Shown: positions 31,738-35,559 of the stretch, piece by piece
Layout: every line of letters begins with the position of its first letter
How positions within the stretch are numbered: the first letter of the stretch is position 1
Origin: Zoogloea sp044344315
GTDB taxonomy: Bacteria > Pseudomonadota > Gammaproteobacteria > Burkholderiales > Rhodocyclaceae
Direction of reading: 5' to 3'
DNA: 35,559 nt
NCBI RefSeq assembly: GCF_044344315.1
Contig: NZ_JBIJDC010000040.1
Location: forward strand, 1 to 35,559
Position numbers and translations under genes: made by a program
Notes under the pieces: model-generated
Told to the model about the DNA's origin: nothing
What the model saw: only the letters and a program-made list of their open reading frames with translations
Databases searched by the model: none

Positions 31738-32328
31738 ATGATCGGACGCATCACCGGCCGCCTGGCCGAGAAGAACCCCCCGCAGATCCTGGTGGACGTG
31801 AATGGCGTCGGCTACGAGCTGGAAGTGCCCATGAGCACCTTCTACGGCCTGCCCGCCACCGGCCAGACTGTCAGCCTGTCCACCCACCTGGCGGTGCGCG
31901 AAGATGGCCACTTCCTGTACGGCTTCGCCACCGAGGACGAGCGGGCTGCCTTCCGCCAGCTCCTCAAGGTCGCCGGCATCGGCGCCCGCACCGCCCTGGC
32001 GGTGCTCTCCGGCCTGTCGGTGGCCGATCTGGCCCAGGCCATCGCCCTGCAAGAGAGCGGCCGCCTGGTGAAGATCCCCGGCATCGGCAAGAAAACCGCC
32101 GAACGCCTGCTGCTGGAGCTGCGCGACAAGCTCGCCAAGGCACTGCCCGCCGTAGCCGGCAGCGTCGCCACCAGCCTCCCGGGCGGCGACCGGGCCGACA
32201 TCATCAACGCCCTGCTGGCCCTCGGCTACAACGAAAAGGAAGCCCTCGGCGCCGCCAAGGCCCTGCCCGACGGCATCGGCGTCTCGGACGGCATCCGCCA
32301 GGCCCTCAAGGGTCTGTCCAAGGCCTGA
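31738..32328 (+). CDS. ruvA: Holliday junction branch migration protein RuvA
   Basis: A 196-residue DNA-binding subunit that grips the four-way junction as a tetramer and recruits RuvB. Domain I (MIGRITGRLAEKNPPQILVDVNGVGYELEVP) is the OB fold. Domain II holds two helix-hairpin-helix motifs (LLKVAGIGARTALAVLSGL and LVKIPGIGKKTAERLLLELRDK). Domain III (about 150-196, DIINALLALGYNEKEALGAAKAL) contacts RuvB. Length is standard. ruvB lies 1.7 kb downstream with two unrelated genes between; ruvC is not in the window. Confidence 0.97.
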   Translation: MIGRITGRLAEKNPPQILVDVNGVGYELEVPMSTFYGLPATGQTVSLSTHLAVREDGHFLYGFATEDERAAFRQLLKVAGIGARTALAVLSGLSVADLAQAIALQESGRLVKIPGIGKKTAERLLLELRDKLAKALPAVAGSVATSLPGGDRADIINALLALGYNEKEALGAAKALPDGIGVSDGIRQALKGLSKA

Positions 32329-32342
32329 GCCGGCACCGCCCC

Positions 32343-32834
32343 ATGAGCCAGAAACTCAAGCAGGGCTTCATGCGCAACGTCAAGCTGGGCAGCGGCAGCC
32401 TGCGCCTGCTGATGAACCTGTGGCCGCCCTTCATCGGCGCCGGCATCCATGTGGAACGCATCTCCCCCGACTACACCGAGGCGCAGGTGCGCATGCGCAT
32501 GGGCCTGCTCAACCGCAACTACATGGGCACCCACTTCGGCGGCTCCCTGTACGCCATGACCGACCCCTTCTTCGCCCTGCTGATCATGCACCAGCTCGGG
32601 CGCCGTTACGTGGTGTGGGACAAGGCCTCAGCCATCGACTACCAACTGCCCGGACGCGGCACCGTTCGCGCCACCTTCCGCATCACGCCCGAGCAGATCG
32701 ACGCCATCCGCCAGGCCACCGCCAACGGCGACAAGCACGAGCCGACCTTCTCGGTGGATGTGCTCAATCGCCAGGGCGAGGTGGTGGCGCGGGTCGACAA
32801 GACGATCTACGTACGCCTGAAGCCGGCTAGCTGA
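32343..32834 (+). CDS. DUF4442 hotdog-fold protein
   Basis: A 163-residue protein of the hotdog (thioesterase-like) superfamily. The start ATG at 32343 lies 14 nt after ruvA. Family landmarks are LLMNLWPPFIGAGIHVERIS, RNYMGTHFGGSLYAMTDPFFALL (the HFGG/D region that replaces the thioesterase active site) and VVWDKASAIDYQLPGRGTV. DUF4442 proteins are probable acyl-thioester-binding or hydrolysing proteins without an established substrate. The gene separates ruvA from the transporter and ruvB genes. Confidence 0.88.
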   Translation: MSQKLKQGFMRNVKLGSGSLRLLMNLWPPFIGAGIHVERISPDYTEAQVRMRMGLLNRNYMGTHFGGSLYAMTDPFFALLIMHQLGRRYVVWDKASAIDYQLPGRGTVRATFRITPEQIDAIRQATANGDKHEPTFSVDVLNRQGEVVARVDKTIYVRLKPAS

Positions 32835-32920
32835 ACGTCATCGGAGCTGCGGTAGCTGCCATGCTGCAGGGCGGAAGAATCAGGGATAATCCCCGCAAGC
32901 CCACACGAGACCCCCACCCC

Positions 32921-34012
32921 ATGACGCCCCGACGCACTGCCCAGCTGGCCATCACGGCCGTGCTGCTCCTTGGTTGCGCCTTCGTGCTCAGCCCCTTCTT
33001 CGCGGCCATCCTGTTTGCCGGCACGGTGTGCATCACCACCTGGCCCCTGTACCAGTCCCTGCTGCGGCGCCTGCGCGGACGGGAGGGGCTGGCGGCGATC
33101 ACCATGACCCTGCTGCTGACGGCGGTGCTGCTGGTGCCGATGATCGGGCTGACGGCCTCCCTGACCGACTCGGCGGTGGACCTGGTGGACTACATCCGCA
33201 CCCAGATCGAACAGTCCGACGGCCGCCCGCCGGCCTGGCTGAAGGACATCCCGCTCGTGGGGCCGGACGCCGACGCCTACATCCGCAAGCTCACCCACAG
33301 CCAGGTGGAGATGCGCAAGCTGGCCCTGCAGGCGGTGGAGCCGGCGCGCAAGTTCGCGCTGGGCCTCGGCGGGCTGGTCGGCCAGGGGCTGCTGCAGATC
33401 TCGCTGGTGCTGTTCATCGTCTTCTTCCTGTACCGCGATGGGGCGCGGATCCAGGCTCAGCTGGAAAACGGCGCCGCACGCCTGGGCGGCGAGTTGTGGG
33501 GTGAGCTGCTGGAACTGGCGGGCAACACCGTCAAGGCGGTGATGATCGGCATCGTCGGCACCGCGGCCGCCCAGGCCCTGGTGGCCCTGGTGGGCTTCCT
33601 GATCGCCGGCGTGCCCGGCGCCCTGCTGATGGCCGCTGGCGTGTTCTTCCTGTCCCTGGTGCCGGTCGGCCCGCCACTGATCTGGGGTGGCGCAGCCTTC
33701 TGGCTGTACCAGCAGGGCGAGAGCGGCTGGGCCATCTTCATGGTGCTGTGGGGCGTGCTGGCCATCAGCTCGGTGGACAACTTCCTCAAGCCCTTCCTGA
33801 TCAGCCGCACGGCCAGCCTGCCCATCCTGCTGATCGCCCTCGGGGCCTTCGGCGGCGTGCTGGCCTTCGGCTTCATCGGCATCTTCCTCGGCCCCACCTT
33901 CCTGGCCCTCGGCCAGGCCCTGTTCATCAGCTGGACCGCCAGCCGGCCCGTCGAGGCAACTGACGAAGCCCTGAGCGATGCGCGGGAAGAAGCCATGGAG
34001 CGCGGCGCATGA
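32921..34012 (+). CDS. AI-2E/PerM-family transporter
   Basis: A 363-residue polytopic membrane protein. The ATG at 32921 puts a hydrophobic helix directly at the N-terminus; an ATG at 32861 would add 20 polar residues. The layout is that of the family: helices at about 8-28 and 30-50, a third at about 62-85 (LAAITMTLLLTAVLLVPMIGLT), a soluble middle segment, then a C-terminal helix block with GIVGTAAAQALVALVGFLIAGVPGALL, SLVPVGPPLIWGGAAFW and NFLKPFLISRTASLPILLIALGAFGG. TqsA of E. coli exports AI-2, and others in the family are Na+/H+ antiporters, so the substrate is open. A GATAAT hexamer at 32885-32890 may be a -10 element but lacks a good -35. It overlaps ruvB by ATGA. Confidence 0.88.
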   Translation: MTPRRTAQLAITAVLLLGCAFVLSPFFAAILFAGTVCITTWPLYQSLLRRLRGREGLAAITMTLLLTAVLLVPMIGLTASLTDSAVDLVDYIRTQIEQSDGRPPAWLKDIPLVGPDADAYIRKLTHSQVEMRKLALQAVEPARKFALGLGGLVGQGLLQISLVLFIVFFLYRDGARIQAQLENGAARLGGELWGELLELAGNTVKAVMIGIVGTAAAQALVALVGFLIAGVPGALLMAAGVFFLSLVPVGPPLIWGGAAFWLYQQGESGWAIFMVLWGVLAISSVDNFLKPFLISRTASLPILLIALGAFGGVLAFGFIGIFLGPTFLALGQALFISWTASRPVEATDEALSDAREEAMERGA

Positions 34013-35082
34013 TCCAGACTGACGACATCAAGGGCGGCGCACCCGACCCCTCTGCCCGCCTCATCACCCCCCAGCGTGCCAGCAACCAGGAAGAAGCCCT
34101 GGAACGGGCCCTGCGCCCCAAGCGTCTGGCCGACTACGTGGGCCAACAGAAGATCCGCGACCAGCTGAGCATCTTCATCGAGGCCGCCCGCAAGCGCGGC
34201 GAAGCCCTGGATCACGTGCTGCTGTTCGGCCCGCCGGGCCTGGGCAAGACCACCCTGGCCCACATCGTGGCCGCCGAAATGGGGGTCAACCTGCGCCAGA
34301 CCTCCGGTCCGGTGCTGGAGCGGGCCGGTGATCTGGCCGCCCTGCTGACCAATCTGGAGCCCCACGACGTCCTGTTCATCGACGAGATCCACCGCCTGAG
34401 CCCGGTGGTGGAGGAGATCCTCTACCCGGCGCTGGAGGATTTCCAGATCGACATCATGATCGGCGAAGGCCCCGCCGCCCGTTCGGTCAAGCTGGACCTG
34501 CCGCCCTTCACCCTGGTCGGTGCCACCACCCGCGCCGGCATGCTCACCAACCCCCTGCGCGACCGCTTCGGCATCGTCTCCCGGCTGGAGTTCTACACCG
34601 CCCAGGAGCTCGCCTACATCGTCAGCCGTTCCTCACGCCTGCTCGACGTGGAGATCGACGACACCGGCGCCTTCGAGATCGCCCGCCGCGCCCGGGGCAC
34701 GCCCCGCATTGCCAACCGCTTGCTGCGCCGGGTGCGCGACTACGCCGAGGTGCGTGCCGACGGCCGCATCACGGCCGAAGTGGCCGACCTGGCCCTGACC
34801 ATGCTGGACGTGGATCACCTGGGCCTGGACCTGATGGACCGCAAGCTGCTGGGGGCAATGCTGGAGAAATTCGGTGGCGGCCCGGTGGGCCTGGACAACC
34901 TGGCCGCCGCCATCGGCGAATCGTCCGACACCATCGAGGACGTGCTGGAGCCCTACCTCATCCAGCAAGGCTACCTGCAGCGCACACCGCGAGGCCGCAT
35001 GGCCACCGCGTCGATCTGGCAGCACTTTGGGCTTAAGGCGCCAGGGCAGGGTGGACAGCTGTGGGAAGAAGGCGCGGGCTGA
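34009..35082 (+). CDS. ruvB: Holliday junction branch migration helicase RuvB
   Basis: A 357-residue AAA+ motor that drives branch migration with RuvA. Walker A is GPPGLGKTT (about residues 75-83), Walker B is LFIDEIHRL (about 122-130), sensor 1 is in LVGATTRAG and the arginine finger is in LRDRFGIVSRLEFY. The C-terminal winged helix (about 260-335) ends IQQGYLQRTPRGRMAT. It starts within the stop of the transporter gene. Length and motifs match the family fully. No close terminator is visible after the stop; the first strong hairpin is about 240 nt downstream. Confidence 0.97.
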   Translation: MIQTDDIKGGAPDPSARLITPQRASNQEEALERALRPKRLADYVGQQKIRDQLSIFIEAARKRGEALDHVLLFGPPGLGKTTLAHIVAAEMGVNLRQTSGPVLERAGDLAALLTNLEPHDVLFIDEIHRLSPVVEEILYPALEDFQIDIMIGEGPAARSVKLDLPPFTLVGATTRAGMLTNPLRDRFGIVSRLEFYTAQELAYIVSRSSRLLDVEIDDTGAFEIARRARGTPRIANRLLRRVRDYAEVRADGRITAEVADLALTMLDVDHLGLDLMDRKLLGAMLEKFGGGPVGLDNLAAAIGESSDTIEDVLEPYLIQQGYLQRTPRGRMATASIWQHFGLKAPGQGGQLWEEGAG

Positions 35083-35559
35083 CGCGCGGCAGGACGGCCC
35101 GTGGGGTCGAATTCATTGGCGATGTTCGCGTTAGGTATGTACACACTGGCCCTGGCAGGCACGCCGGGCTTGGTGAGCCTTGCCTGTCGGGGGGGAAGCG
35201 CTTTTCAGACTTTCCGTGAAGGTCGTTGTCTCATTCCGTTCGACCTCGAACCGGTGAGCCCTTGCGGGACGGTGTTCCGGTGTTTGGCGTGAGGTTGGCC
35301 GGGATTTCGCCCCGGCGGGCGACCTCCTTTCTTGCTTCGCCAAGAAAGGAGGCAAAGAAGGCGACCCGCCACCCCCGGTCGGCCTGCGGCCGACTGCCCT
35401 GAGCTGCTCCCAGCAGGCGGCCGGCGCGGAACGGGCTTTTCGGATGCACCGAGCCCCTGCGGAAATTGAGTCGGGCACTGGCCGTTGAGCACCTGCATTT
35501 CCTCTCCCCTCTGGCGTGCCGACTGGAGGTGATGACGGGCGGAAAAAGGGCTTCGCATG
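35083..35559. other. Non-coding tail of window, probable dispersed intergenic repeat
   Basis: No gene is supported. The stretch contains a 12-bp hairpin (35323-35352), a second dyad GTCGGCC-TGC-GGCCGAC (35378-35394) and a GC-rich part reading on the minus strand as RRSPAGAKSRP-type junk peptide. That peptide is often annotated as a spurious small protein in proteobacterial intergenic repeats; this comparison is from memory. Confidence 0.55.
35323..35352. repeat. Strong hairpin CCTCCTTTCTTG / CAAGAAAGGAGG
   Basis: A 12-bp perfect stem with a CTTCGC loop. Flanking sequence (GGGCGAC before, GGCAAAGAAGGCGACCC after) also has a partly repeated form. It could act as a bidirectional terminator after ruvB, but it looks more like the core of a repeated intergenic element. 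Confidence 0.65.

Noticed and set aside
35131..35558. Overlapping minus-strand frames of about 70-117 residues at the window end
   Set aside because: Arg/Pro/Gly-rich peptides from GC-rich repeat-like DNA in all three minus frames, without signal peptide, ribosome site or family features.

Overview
The window is a GC-rich chromosomal segment whose gene content points to a denitrifying, sulfur-oxidising betaproteobacterium, most likely of the Rhodocyclales/Zoogloeaceae type. The evidence is a cytochrome cd1 nitrite reductase locus, soxYZ with flavocytochrome-c-type sulfide dehydrogenases, and the ruvA/ruvB neighbourhood. The taxonomic call is inference from gene content and was not checked by any search.

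Layout. (1) 1-4327: a sulfur locus of tightly coupled genes: a 5'-truncated FccB-like flavoprotein, a YeeE/YedE sulfur transporter, a second Tat-exported FccB-like flavoprotein lacking the FAD-attaching Cys, soxY and soxZ. (2) 4386-10887: a TetR/CerR-type regulator preceded by a 44-bp operator-like palindrome, then an outer-membrane factor, a lipoprotein membrane-fusion protein and an RND pump. (3) 10963-12525: a DUF883 (ElaB/YqjD) - YqjE - YqjK envelope-stress trio and a hypoxanthine phosphoribosyltransferase. (4) 12529-16097, minus strand: nirS, a tetraheme NapC/NirT protein, an ethylbenzene-dehydrogenase-type heme protein with an unusual CX3CH motif, and a cupredoxin. These are divergent from a SUMT gene (nirE/cobA) across an FNR/DNR-type box. 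(5) 17193-18254: a lower-GC stretch with a probably truncated secreted protein, then an NtrC-like site and a strong sigma-54 -24/-12 element. (6) 18255-25438: a transglutaminase-DUF2126 giant protein, a circularly permuted ATP-grasp/alpha-E fusion, a second transglutaminase and, overlapping its stop codon, a small ORF made only of 21-residue repeats. (7) 25396-29085: a secreted beta-helix protein and a divergent triple-VanZ membrane protein around a 16-bp palindrome. (8) 29137-35082: UbiA-type prenyltransferase, HAD phosphatase, small secreted protein, GST, ruvA, DUF4442, AI-2E-family transporter and ruvB, mostly with 1-4 nt overlaps. (9) 35083-35559: a non-coding stretch with a strong hairpin that resembles a dispersed intergenic repeat.

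How it fits together. The sulfur and nir loci suggest oxidation of reduced sulfur coupled to nitrate/nitrite respiration. The most interesting part is region 6. The ATP-grasp/alpha-E/transglutaminase family set is predicted in the literature to make or modify peptides, but its substrate is unknown. Here it sits behind a sigma-54/NtrC-type promoter, suggesting nitrogen control, and ends in a translationally coupled repeat-peptide ORF that could be a substrate. The same repeats also fold as hairpins, so a non-coding explanation remains open.
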